From Bacteroidales bacterium F22 (GTDB lineage: Bacteria > Bacteroidota > Bacteroidia > Bacteroidales > Bacteroidaceae): a stretch of DNA of 64,000 nucleotides. Below the pieces are notes generated by a model. It had not been told where the DNA came from and did no database searches. It worked only from the letters and a program-made list of their open reading frames with translations. The stretch covers positions 2,405,001-2,469,000 of the forward strand of contig CP095414.1 of the NCBI GenBank assembly GCA_029541985.1, in the 5' to 3' direction. Each line of letters begins with the position of its first letter. The stretch's first letter is position 1. This document shows, piece by piece, positions 1-8,614 of the stretch. The translations under genes were made by a program, and so were the position numbers.

Positions 1-384
1 GTACATGCTGTTGGTTGGTTCGCCAGTAATCGGTGCCCAATTGATATCGTCAGCTACTTCTATCATTTTGTTGAGATACAAGATAGCTGAATAGCAATCA
101 TCCCAACGTGAAGTTGGATTATTGATGGCTGACCACTGACCGGTAGCCATCTTTAGATAGCTATCGTCTTTGTTATTAGTCACAGCATCATCTGTGGCTA
201 TATCTGATGCATAGTTGTAGTTAGGCAACTCACTATATGCATTCATCAGAATACCCTCGGCAAAGGATGGGGATCTATATACCTCGTCAAAGGTTAAATG
301 ATTGTCATCGGCTGGTGAAAACTGGTCTTCACATGAAGTCAGTGCTGCAAGGCCTAAACAGAGGGCAATTATTGTTTTATTCAT
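1..384 (-). CDS. SusD-like outer-membrane glycan-binding lipoprotein, xusD-like (partial)
   Basis: The first 128 codons of a leftward gene lie in the window; the rest is beyond the left edge. The product starts with a short lipoprotein signal ending in the lipobox ALTSC (Cys18), followed by acidic CEDQF. The next part (FDEVYRSPSFAEGILMNAYSELPNY and later DDCYSAILYLNKMIE) is the TPR-like N-terminal helix pattern of SusD/RagB proteins. It begins 28 bp after the stop of a SusC gene, so it is the partner of that transporter and the fourth gene of a susC-susD-susC-susD series. Expected role: surface binding of xylan oligosaccharides and lid of the SusC channel. The family and pairing are clear; the xylan assignment rests on the neighbouring GH10 and GH43 genes. 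Confidence 0.88.
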   Translation of the reverse strand, partial: MNKTIIALCLGLAALTSCEDQFSPADDNHLTFDEVYRSPSFAEGILMNAYSELPNYNYASDIATDDAVTNNKDDSYLKMATGQWSAINNPTSRWDDCYSAILYLNKMIEVADDINWAPITGEPTNSMY

Positions 385-412
385 AATATTTTTTTTATGG
401 AGTTCTAGTGAA

Positions 413-3196
413 TTAGAAATTAGCGCTAAAGCCTAGGTTATAGTATCTCATTTGAGGTGTTGAACCTACGTTCAAGTCTAGCGTACTCTTGTTTTTTGCG
501 ATAGTCAACAAGTTGGAACCGTTTACATAGAACAATAAGTTCTTCACAAAAGTACCTTTTAGGAAGTGACTTGGCATCTCGTAAGTCAACTGAATCTTGC
601 TGATATTGATGCGGTCAGTACTATAGGTCCAGAAATCAGAAGAACGGAAGTTGTTCGGATTGTTGTTGGCACTCAAACGAGGATAAGATGCGGTCTCTTT
701 GGTTTCTGGAGTCCAACGGTTAAGTACTTCATCTGAATATTTATCATCACCATCTACCCAATAGTAGTCTGTATTCTTCATCGAATCACCACCAAATTGA
801 CCAGTCGCTTGTAGGAATAGTGTGAAGTGTTTGTAACCCGCTGAAAGATTCAAACCGAAGAAACAAGGAGCACTCCAATTACCAATCTCTACTTCATCTT
901 TGCTATCGATGACGCCATCATTGTTTTGGTCTTTGTACTTGAGGTCACCTGGCTGTACTTGACCAAATGTTTGTTCTGCATGTTGTGCGATCTCATCTTC
1001 ACTATTGAAGAATCCTTCAGTCTCTAGACCAAACATAGCATTGATCGGTTTGCCTACTCGGTTCTGATAACTATCGAGATACAATTCATCTTTATCGATT
1101 ACTTCTGTAGCTGCATAAGTCATATTCAAGCCAGCGTCGAAGGTCACTTTGCCAAACTGTTCTTTATAATCTATAGCGAAATCAAATCCACGGTATTCGT
1201 TGCATGCCGAATTGGCAAAAGGGACAAAATCGTTATAGTATCCAGGGTATGCATTGTATGCTTGTTCTGGCATGTCTTCCATGCGTACCATAAATACGTC
1301 GGCACGGACATTCAGACGATTCTTAAATAATAGGGCATCAAAACCAAGCGTAAGCTCGTTTCTAGTAGCAAATTTGAAGTCATCGTTTTGTCCACGTTGT
1401 GAGGTAGACGCATTGTTGCTTCTAGAACCATCATCCCAAGTGAAGGAATCCCCTTGATTATAGGCATTGTCATACAAGTAGTAATCCATGATATCTAGGT
1501 CAGTCTTTACAGAGGCTGCGCTAGCATTTACTTTCAAGTAGTTTATCCAAGCAATCTCTTTCATAAAATCTTCTTGACTCATGACCCATCCCAATGATGC
1601 GGTAGGAGAGAATCCCAAACGATTAGCGGATGGCAGTTTTGATGAAGACATCATAGCACCGCTGAAGTTAGCATAGTAGCGATTCTTGTAACTATAATCA
1701 GCACTTAACCCTACATGAGAGTTGGTATAGGGTTGGAAGATGCCACTTTGCTTGACATTGTTTGCCACGCCGACCAAAGTGGTAGTCAGTTTATGGTCCT
1801 GTCCTAAATCAGCTGTATAGTTTGCTTGTACGGTAAAACCGATATTGCGTCGAGAAGCTGAATTGGATACATTTTGGGTTCCGCTACGACTGTCATTGCC
1901 ATATTTGGTCAATTGACCAAGAACCGTTTCGCCTAGATACTCTTTCCAAGAAGCTTGGTAGACTGCATAGCTATTGTTAATCGACTGATTGTACGAAGTC
2001 GCATAATCGACATTGAAACGAGTGACCACATTGAGTCCTTTCAATACCTTATCCAAATCAATATTGATTGTGTTTAAGAATTGGAAGTTGCGACTCTTGA
2101 AATCGTTATATCCACCTGCATATAAGTCTGAAAAAGGAGTCGTTAAGTATTCTTGCGACCCACCAAGGAGGTATCTTCCTCCAATCACGTTGCGACTTGC
2201 ATTGGCCATCGCTTGAGAGGCAAGATCGTCCGATTCAATAGCAGATATGGGAATCAATGGGACATACTTTTGAGGTTGAATAGTCGAGGCAGCTCCCCAA
2301 TAATCACCTAAACCAGTACGATTGCTGTATAGAATGACTGAGGCATCGACACTAGAAGTGATGAAGTCATTGATACGCATGTCTACGTTACCACGTACAT
2401 TGAACCGCGTATCTTTCTCATTATCTGCTTCACCTACCTTTAGAAGAGAGGTTCCTTGGTGAAATCCAATTTCTGAGTAGAACTGTGCATTTTCTGAACC
2501 ACCAGTAAACTCAGCAGAGCCATCGGTGTTGTATGCAAAACGATTTAAATAGTCATCTGAAAAATAATCCACATCTGGATAGATAAGATGGCTACCATTG
2601 CGATAATTCGCTATCTTCTCTGTAGAATATAAAGCATCTAGGCCATCATTCTGACGAGCTTCGTTGTACAGTGTCATGTAATCAGCACTGTTCAAATATG
2701 ATGGATAAGATTTGGCTTCTGAGATTCCTTGTTGAATCTTTAGAGATATCTTACGGTCACCACTTTGCCCCCGTTTGGTTGTGATTAAGATAGCTCCTTT
2801 GGCTGCTTGTGCACCATATAGTACGACTGCGTTGGCTCCTTTGAGAACGGTTATTTGCTCCACTTCGTCCATGGTCACATCATCCATGCTACGAGGCACG
2901 CCATCGATGAGGACAAGTGCTTCACTCATACCCCATATACTAGTGCCGTTTTCGAGGCCATTGACATATCCTGATAGTCCATCTTTGACGTATCTGTTGT
3001 AATTCGTTTTTGAATAGTCTTCTGGATTGTAGACGCTCACTCCACCGTTGATTGCTTGCTTGTCGACTTGACGGAAGGCCACTTGTACTTGATCTGGAGT
3101 CGATATATCTGCATCTGTTGTCTCCTGCGCCATTGCTGGAATCGCAGGCAAGGCCAACGCTATGCTTAGAAATAAGGATTTATTGATATATTTCAT
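413..3196 (-). CDS. SusC-like TonB-dependent transporter, xusC-like
   Basis: A 927-residue TonB-dependent outer-membrane transporter of the SusC/RagA family. It has a signal peptide (residues 1-23, ending AMAQ), then a plug domain with the SusC signature (ALVLIDGVPRSMDDV, then VEQITVLKGANAVVLYGAQ and AKGAILITTKRG, about residues 90-143), then a beta-barrel rich in aromatic residues, ending in YYNLGFSANF. It lacks the N-terminal carboxypeptidase-regulatory-like domain seen in the other two complete SusC proteins here, which explains its smaller size. It is third in the leftward operon, 30 bp after the SusD gene at 3227. Inferred role: import of xylo-oligosaccharides into the periplasm using TonB energy. 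The substrate is inferred from the xylanase genes across the regulator. Confidence 0.93.
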   Translation of the reverse strand: MKYINKSLFLSIALALPAIPAMAQETTDADISTPDQVQVAFRQVDKQAINGGVSVYNPEDYSKTNYNRYVKDGLSGYVNGLENGTSIWGMSEALVLIDGVPRSMDDVTMDEVEQITVLKGANAVVLYGAQAAKGAILITTKRGQSGDRKISLKIQQGISEAKSYPSYLNSADYMTLYNEARQNDGLDALYSTEKIANYRNGSHLIYPDVDYFSDDYLNRFAYNTDGSAEFTGGSENAQFYSEIGFHQGTSLLKVGEADNEKDTRFNVRGNVDMRINDFITSSVDASVILYSNRTGLGDYWGAASTIQPQKYVPLIPISAIESDDLASQAMANASRNVIGGRYLLGGSQEYLTTPFSDLYAGGYNDFKSRNFQFLNTINIDLDKVLKGLNVVTRFNVDYATSYNQSINNSYAVYQASWKEYLGETVLGQLTKYGNDSRSGTQNVSNSASRRNIGFTVQANYTADLGQDHKLTTTLVGVANNVKQSGIFQPYTNSHVGLSADYSYKNRYYANFSGAMMSSSKLPSANRLGFSPTASLGWVMSQEDFMKEIAWINYLKVNASAASVKTDLDIMDYYLYDNAYNQGDSFTWDDGSRSNNASTSQRGQNDDFKFATRNELTLGFDALLFKNRLNVRADVFMVRMEDMPEQAYNAYPGYYNDFVPFANSACNEYRGFDFAIDYKEQFGKVTFDAGLNMTYAATEVIDKDELYLDSYQNRVGKPINAMFGLETEGFFNSEDEIAQHAEQTFGQVQPGDLKYKDQNNDGVIDSKDEVEIGNWSAPCFFGLNLSAGYKHFTLFLQATGQFGGDSMKNTDYYWVDGDDKYSDEVLNRWTPETKETASYPRLSANNNPNNFRSSDFWTYSTDRINISKIQLTYEMPSHFLKGTFVKNLLFYVNGSNLLTIAKNKSTLDLNVGSTPQMRYYNLGFSANF

Positions 3197-3226
3197 TGTA
3201 GTATTTTTTTATTAGTTCGTTTGCGA

Positions 3227-5047
3227 TTACCAACCTGGATTTTGACCGAAAGATGGATAAAGGTTTACTTGGTCAGTAGGAAGAGGCAACCACTTGTGCT
3301 TATCTTGGAATACACGTTTTGTAATCAAGCGTTCACGAAGATTGAGGATAGAGCCATCTTCATTACGGTCAAACTCTATTGCTGTTTTGTTGAGATACTG
3401 TGGGGCTCCGGCTAGGTTCCAACGACGAAGATCCATCCAACGTATTCCTTCAAAAGCAAACTCTACAGCACGTTCACGAATCAATTGAGACATGAAAGCA
3501 TCTACTGTACCTGCATATTTGCTAGCTAAATCTGGTATGCCTGCACGCTCACGTACTACATTTATAGCTTGTACCGCATTCATAGTCCCAGGTGCAGATG
3601 CTGTCGTTGAGTTGTACCCTTGAAGCGTCGCTTCGGCATACATCAGATAGACATCAGAAAGACGAAGATAAGGGACAGAGATAATGATATTGTCCCATTC
3701 ATTGTCGTATTTGTTTGCACCAGCACAAAGATATTTTTTCATCAGATATCCTGAGCGGCTAGCTGAACTTTCATCACGAAGATTACCTCCAGAGAACAAT
3801 TCAGCATAACGGTAAGGATCAGCATCTGTACCACCTCCACCGCCTTGAATCATTTTGACTCCGTCATAGACGATATCATTATAGAATCGAGGATCGCGGT
3901 TATCCCATGGATGCGTTGGGTCATATCCTGAATCGGGATCATCGATAGGAAGTCCATTGGCCATGCCATAGTAATCGACATAGTTGGCTGCTGGAGAAGA
4001 AATATGAGATTCACCACCCAATGTTGGGGGGGTGTACATATTCACAAGACTCCAACGTGATTCCCAGCCTGCATAAGTAGGAGGTGCCATGATGACCTCT
4101 GGTAATCCAGGCAATTGGTTGTTGCCGACTTTCCAAAAGTTATCTGAATACTTATCCATCGTTTGTAATTTGTATGGAGAAGCTCCTGACTCAGAACGTT
4201 TGATTACTTCGTCAAAGGCTGCAGCTGCTTGTTTGCATAGCTCTACATCATAGGTATTGCTATTACCTGAAGCTTCGTTCATCATCGGACTAGCTGCGTA
4301 CAAAAGGTCCTTACCTAAATAAGCCCATGCTGTAGAACTATTGATACGTTGATAGTTCTTATTCAATGTATTTTGTCCTACTATTGTATTGTCCCAGTTG
4401 TCCGGAAGTAGTTTAGCGGCTGCTCGCAAATCGTCTGCTGCTTTCAAAGCTGTTTCGCGATACGTCAAACGAGGCAATTCTAGATTATCGTTGCTCGACA
4501 ACAAGGTATCGATGTAGGGTAGTCCACCCCAAAAACTCATCAATTGGAAATGAAAGAATCCACGGAAGAATAAGAGTTGTCCTTCGATAAGATCTTTTTC
4601 TTCTTGTGTACCATAGAAAAGATCTAAATTCTTAAGCCCAAGATTGGCTTTACGAATAGCGTACCAAGCTAGAGGCCAAAGTCCCTTATCGTGAGCTTCA
4701 GCAGGATTAGTACTTATCGATGTTTGGTCTAACCAGCATTGGTTCCAGCTGTTGCTGGTACATTGCCATGCCCAATAGTTACCAGCATCAAATTCAGAGC
4801 AAATCATATAGCTTGAAGTAGAAGTACTCAGTACTCCATCAGCCATATTAAATTCACTAAACCAAGTCGCTTTGGACATATCAGGGTTACAGCAGTAGAG
4901 TTCTTCTACAAAACCTTGAAAGTTGACAAAGTTCTGGAAGGCTTCTGTTTCCGATATATTAGATTCAGGTGACTTATCTAGGTAGTCTTCACAACTAGTA
5001 AAAGTCATGCCTAGCAGCAGCAATCCTGCGCAAAGTATATTTTTCAT
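3227..5047 (-). CDS. SusD-like glycan-binding lipoprotein, xusB-like
   Basis: A SusD/RagB family lipoprotein of 606 residues if started at the third in-frame Met (5047), which gives a normal signal (MKNILCAGLLLLGMTFTSC, Cys19). An in-frame ATG at 5071 would add 8 residues with no positive charge. CEDYLDKSPES after the cysteine is typical of the family. The C-terminal part (RLSDVYLMYAEA, then VVRERAGIP, then LIRERAVEFAFEGIRWMDLRRW) is the diagnostic SusD_RagB domain. It is the second gene of the leftward operon and pairs with the SusC gene at 5082. Expected role: binding of xylan chains at the cell surface and delivery to the SusC pore. In published xylan loci this protein (XusB) is a xylan binder; that specificity is transferred by context only. 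Confidence 0.9.
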   Translation of the reverse strand: MKNILCAGLLLLGMTFTSCEDYLDKSPESNISETEAFQNFVNFQGFVEELYCCNPDMSKATWFSEFNMADGVLSTSTSSYMICSEFDAGNYWAWQCTSNSWNQCWLDQTSISTNPAEAHDKGLWPLAWYAIRKANLGLKNLDLFYGTQEEKDLIEGQLLFFRGFFHFQLMSFWGGLPYIDTLLSSNDNLELPRLTYRETALKAADDLRAAAKLLPDNWDNTIVGQNTLNKNYQRINSSTAWAYLGKDLLYAASPMMNEASGNSNTYDVELCKQAAAAFDEVIKRSESGASPYKLQTMDKYSDNFWKVGNNQLPGLPEVIMAPPTYAGWESRWSLVNMYTPPTLGGESHISSPAANYVDYYGMANGLPIDDPDSGYDPTHPWDNRDPRFYNDIVYDGVKMIQGGGGGTDADPYRYAELFSGGNLRDESSASRSGYLMKKYLCAGANKYDNEWDNIIISVPYLRLSDVYLMYAEATLQGYNSTTASAPGTMNAVQAINVVRERAGIPDLASKYAGTVDAFMSQLIRERAVEFAFEGIRWMDLRRWNLAGAPQYLNKTAIEFDRNEDGSILNLRERLITKRVFQDKHKWLPLPTDQVNLYPSFGQNPGW

Positions 5048-5081
5048 GATGTCATTCATTATGTTATTCATATGTATCTAA

Positions 5082-8000
5082 TTATAGAGTGATTTTAAGT
5101 CCTAGGTTGATCCGCTTCATGGTAGGATAAGCACCATAGACTCCGTCTCCTCCATATTCTGATTCGCGGTCATCTGGGAGGTCAGACCAGAAGAGTAGGT
5201 TATTACCATTTACATACAGTTTACATGATTTTAGACCGACCTTTTGAGTCCATCCTTTCTCCCATGTATAAGCTACCTCACATGTCTTCAAACGAATAAA
5301 TGAGCTGTCATACAAGTAATGGTCACCTGAAGATGGCACGTGGGTTTTCCAACGAGGCATGGCATGCGGAGTGTCTGTATTCTCTGGTGTCCAGAAATCT
5401 CCTTGATCAAATAATACGTTCATATTGGAACGGAAATTTTCAGATACCATATATCTAGAAGCATTGTTTACAGCGTAGAATTGAATAAATGCACTCCAGC
5501 CTTTCCACTCAGTTCCTATTGTTATATTGTAGTTGTTTTGAGGAGTTTCTGAATAACCAACAGGAGCGTTGTCATAATCATTGATGACGCCATCACCATT
5601 GAAATCGATTATATTGTAGTTCCCTGGAAGTTTCTCATTATCATAAGTCTTCAAAGCAGTACTACCATATAATTCATCCCATGTGTTGTAGAACTTATCT
5701 TCGATTTGCATCTTAGGTTGACCAATCTCGAAACCTTCAGTCTTTTGGTAAGCGGACAATAGTTGTGGGTTATCAGCATCAAGGATTTCATTTTTTGCAT
5801 GGGTGAAATTGAAGTTACCCCATACACGTACGCCATTTTCAAAAACGTAGTTCGAACGAAGAGCCAATTCGTATCCTTTGACATCTACCTTACCTAGATT
5901 GACTGTAGCAGGGTCACCACCAAAGAAATTAGGTACAGAACGATTACTACCTGATAGAAGGATATCCTCTCGATGGTCTTTGAAGACATCTAAACTACCT
6001 GCCAAAAGACCATTCCAAAGAGAGAAGTCAACACCATAATTCTGTTTGGTTACTTTCTCCCAGTGAATATCTTCATTACCAATCAACGATTCTTTGTACC
6101 ATGTGTATGGTGAACTTTCATATGCTTGGCCACCAATAAGGGAATTGCCGCCGTAGCTCCATTGTGATTGGTACAACCATCGCCCACTACCACTATCATC
6201 ACCTACGACTCCATAAGAAGCACGTAGTTTCATCATATCTAATATGCTTTTGCTAAATTGCATGAAGGGTTCTTCACTAATCATCCAGCCAAGGGCTGCT
6301 GATGGAAAGAATTCAAAACGATAGTCTTTACCAAATTTTTCCGAACCATTGTATGAACCATTCATCTCTAGGAAGTATAGGCTCTTATAGTCATATGTTG
6401 TACGAAATACCCAATCTTCACGATAATATGGAAACTCACTACCTGTCGCATATTCATCACGACTAAAAAGTCCCATGGCTGATACATTGTGGTCTCCAAA
6501 TTTGCGAGCATAGTTAATCTGGAATTGATAGAACATCTTTCTCCACGTTGCCCAATCATTCACGTCGTCAGCTTCTACAGTCCACTGGTCTACTACATAA
6601 TCGTAATTATTATTGCCTACAGCAGTCACGAGATACTCAGTACCGTCTGGTGCAATCCATTTCTGGACTGCATTCTTATCACTGTCAATGATACCCCCTT
6701 GAGATAAAAAAGTATTATCCATAGAGAAAGTTCCTTTGATCTTCAATCCCTTCAAGAACATCCCTAAGTCTTGTTCTAAGATAAAGTCGGTATTGATTTT
6801 AGTTGTCTTTTGACTGCGAACCCCTGTATTCGATATCGCTTGCAATGAATTGAAATTGGCAATCGGATCGTTTGGGTAGTTTCCCCAAGCCCCATCGCTG
6901 TATCTAGGAAGAAAAACATCAGGAGCCATTGTATAGGCTGCTTGCCACATACGGTATTCAAAATCAGTCCAAGTATCTTGTTTGTCTGAATAATAGCCAG
7001 CAAGATTCAAAGATAATTTAGTGGAATTGGTTAGTTTGAAGTCCAAGTTACTACGTACATTGAATCTGTCATATCCGTATCCAGCATCGTATCCTTTACC
7101 ATTATTTTGTGCATTCATCAAGTCACCTTCGTGGGTATAATCCATCGATGCGAAATATTTCACAAAAGGGGTACCACCAGATACATTAATATTGGCATTA
7201 GTAGAAATTGCATAATCTTTAAATAGTTCGTCTTTCCAATCTACATTTGGATATTGTTCTTGCTGAGCAACTGTACTTTGATTGCGGTAGTTTTGAAGTT
7301 CTTCATAAGGGGTATAATCGGCCCAAGACGATTCACTCATTGGTACTTCGCGTAGAATAGATTGATTACGATAACTAAGAGCATCGTAAGAATCGTACTT
7401 CGATGGAAGCTTCGATGGGAATTTGATAGTCGTATTGGCTGATATTTGTATGGATGCTTTTCCTTCATTTCCACGCTTGGTTGTAATTAGAATTACTCCG
7501 TTGGCACCTTTTACGCCAAATACAGCTGTAGCAGATGCATCTTTTAGTACAGAGACACTTTTGATTGAGTTGACATCTAGGCCACTCATAGAGCGTTCGA
7601 TTCCATCGACCAATATCAGTGGGCTAGCACTGTTCCACGTACCCTGACCACGTATATATATTTGTGGGTCATCTCCACCAGGAGTACCCGAACCTGCTAC
7701 AGTAGTAACACCCGGAAGGTTACCCGTTAAGGCAGATCCTACACTAGTTACTCCCCCCGCACGTTGTAGTACTTCTCCTTTAGCTTGAGTGATAGCACCA
7801 ACTACACTCTCTTTCTTTTGCTGGCCATAACCAACTACGACTACTTCTTGTAACTGTACTTTATCATCTTTAAGGACAATTTGTAATTTCTCTGAGCCAT
7901 TGAGTGTGACTTCTTTTGATTGCATACCCATGTATGAGATGACTAAAATCACATCTTTACTGGGTACTTTCAATACAAATTCACCTGTGAAGTCGGTGAT

Positions 8001-8210
8001 TGTACCTGTAGAAGGATTGCCTTTTACAATCACTGTCGCGCCGATAATCGGCTCGTTGAATGAATCTCTGACGACACCTTTTACTGTCGTTGCATTTTGT
8101 GCGTACATAGGTAATGTGCACAATAGCATCAATGCCAATAATAGGATACTCGGTGTTAATCTTTTTGTAAAAGACCAACCAACCGGTTTTTTTCTATTAG
8201 TGTTGTTCAT
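5082..8210 (-). CDS. SusC-like TonB-dependent transporter, xusA-like
   Basis: The first gene of the leftward operon, 1042 residues. After a signal peptide (about 1-37, ending MYAQ) comes a carboxypeptidase-regulatory-like domain (about 42-120: TTVKGVVRDSFNEPIIGATV through LQIVLKDD). Next is a TonB-box-like stretch (LQEVVVVGYG), then the plug domain with PLILVDGIERSMSGLD and VSVLKDASATAVFGVKGA, then a large beta-barrel ending INLGLKITL. This is the full-length SusC architecture. It should import xylo-oligosaccharides across the outer membrane with the SusD-like partner just downstream. It has a Bacteroidetes -7 box 64 bp upstream of its start and a set of repeated motifs behind it, so regulation by the divergent HTCS is likely. 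Confidence 0.94.
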   Translation of the reverse strand: MNNTNRKKPVGWSFTKRLTPSILLLALMLLCTLPMYAQNATTVKGVVRDSFNEPIIGATVIVKGNPSTGTITDFTGEFVLKVPSKDVILVISYMGMQSKEVTLNGSEKLQIVLKDDKVQLQEVVVVGYGQQKKESVVGAITQAKGEVLQRAGGVTSVGSALTGNLPGVTTVAGSGTPGGDDPQIYIRGQGTWNSASPLILVDGIERSMSGLDVNSIKSVSVLKDASATAVFGVKGANGVILITTKRGNEGKASIQISANTTIKFPSKLPSKYDSYDALSYRNQSILREVPMSESSWADYTPYEELQNYRNQSTVAQQEQYPNVDWKDELFKDYAISTNANINVSGGTPFVKYFASMDYTHEGDLMNAQNNGKGYDAGYGYDRFNVRSNLDFKLTNSTKLSLNLAGYYSDKQDTWTDFEYRMWQAAYTMAPDVFLPRYSDGAWGNYPNDPIANFNSLQAISNTGVRSQKTTKINTDFILEQDLGMFLKGLKIKGTFSMDNTFLSQGGIIDSDKNAVQKWIAPDGTEYLVTAVGNNNYDYVVDQWTVEADDVNDWATWRKMFYQFQINYARKFGDHNVSAMGLFSRDEYATGSEFPYYREDWVFRTTYDYKSLYFLEMNGSYNGSEKFGKDYRFEFFPSAALGWMISEEPFMQFSKSILDMMKLRASYGVVGDDSGSGRWLYQSQWSYGGNSLIGGQAYESSPYTWYKESLIGNEDIHWEKVTKQNYGVDFSLWNGLLAGSLDVFKDHREDILLSGSNRSVPNFFGGDPATVNLGKVDVKGYELALRSNYVFENGVRVWGNFNFTHAKNEILDADNPQLLSAYQKTEGFEIGQPKMQIEDKFYNTWDELYGSTALKTYDNEKLPGNYNIIDFNGDGVINDYDNAPVGYSETPQNNYNITIGTEWKGWSAFIQFYAVNNASRYMVSENFRSNMNVLFDQGDFWTPENTDTPHAMPRWKTHVPSSGDHYLYDSSFIRLKTCEVAYTWEKGWTQKVGLKSCKLYVNGNNLLFWSDLPDDRESEYGGDGVYGAYPTMKRINLGLKITL

Positions 8211-8273
8211 ATGTAGGTTAATTTATTGGTTTGTAATTCGAATGTGTGGCAACACATCCCAACTGATTCGGTG

Positions 8274-8281
8274 CAAAAATA
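8274..8281 (-). promoter_or_regulatory. Predicted -7 box of the xusA-D operon
   Basis: On the minus strand this reads TATTTTTG, matching the Bacteroidetes -7 consensus TAnnTTTG. Transcription would start near 8267 and give a leader of about 57 nt. No good TTTG -33 element is seen at the expected distance, as is common for activator-dependent promoters. Confidence 0.55.
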
Positions 8282-8307
8282 GAAAAGATGATACATATGA
8301 CAGATGG

Positions 8308-8389
8308 ATGATGTAACATGTATCTACTCTTTTTGTTATGTAAAAAAACAAGATGTAACATATCCTTTGGAGAATGAAACATACATCTG
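8308..8389. promoter_or_regulatory. Three phased copies of TGTAACAT-like motif, candidate HTCS operator
   Basis: Plus-strand copies are TGTAACAT at 8312-8319, TGTAACAT at 8354-8361 and TGAAACAT at 8375-8382. Their starts are 42 and 21 bp apart, i.e. four and two helical turns, and the nearest copy is 30 bp upstream of the xusA -7 box. Seen from the xusA promoter all three have the same orientation (ATGTTACA/ATGTTTCA). Similar copies lie upstream of the GH10 gene. Binding by the HTCS is inference. Confidence 0.45.
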
Positions 8390-8546
8390 CTAACTCGCTG
8401 ATTATCAGTTAATTAGGGGACGTATGTTGTACGGCATATTTAACTAAATAGGCCTTTCTATTGAGAATATACAATGATGATTGAGTTAAAATAGCCATTG
8501 TTAGCCCGCAAAGGTAGCATAAACAAAGACTCTTAATAAGGTGTAT

Positions 8547-8577
8547 ATTGTCAATCTATTTTTTTTTATTACATTTG
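8547..8577 (+). promoter_or_regulatory. Predicted promoter of the HTCS gene
   Basis: TACATTTG at 8570-8577 matches TAnnTTTG; ATTG at 8547-8550 is a 3-of-4 match to the -33 TTTG with 19 bp between. The start codon at 8615 is 37 bp downstream. Together with the leftward promoter, this accounts for the 404-bp divergent gap; the stretch 8390-8546 between them shows nothing further that I can assign. Confidence 0.45.
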
Positions 8578-8614
8578 ATTTTAGTTTATAAGTTGAACCT
8601 GGACTTTATTTCAT

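Noticed and set aside
8260..8269. 10-mer CAACTGATTC shared with 12935-12944, one upstream of xusA and one upstream of GH10
   Set aside because: The two copies have opposite orientation relative to their promoters and lie at or after the predicted start sites; one shared 10-mer between two gaps of this size can arise by chance.
7900..8316. 138-codon open frame on the plus strand against the start of the xusA-like gene
   Set aside because: It is antisense to a clear SusC N-terminal coding region, has no domain and no promoter; a shadow frame.
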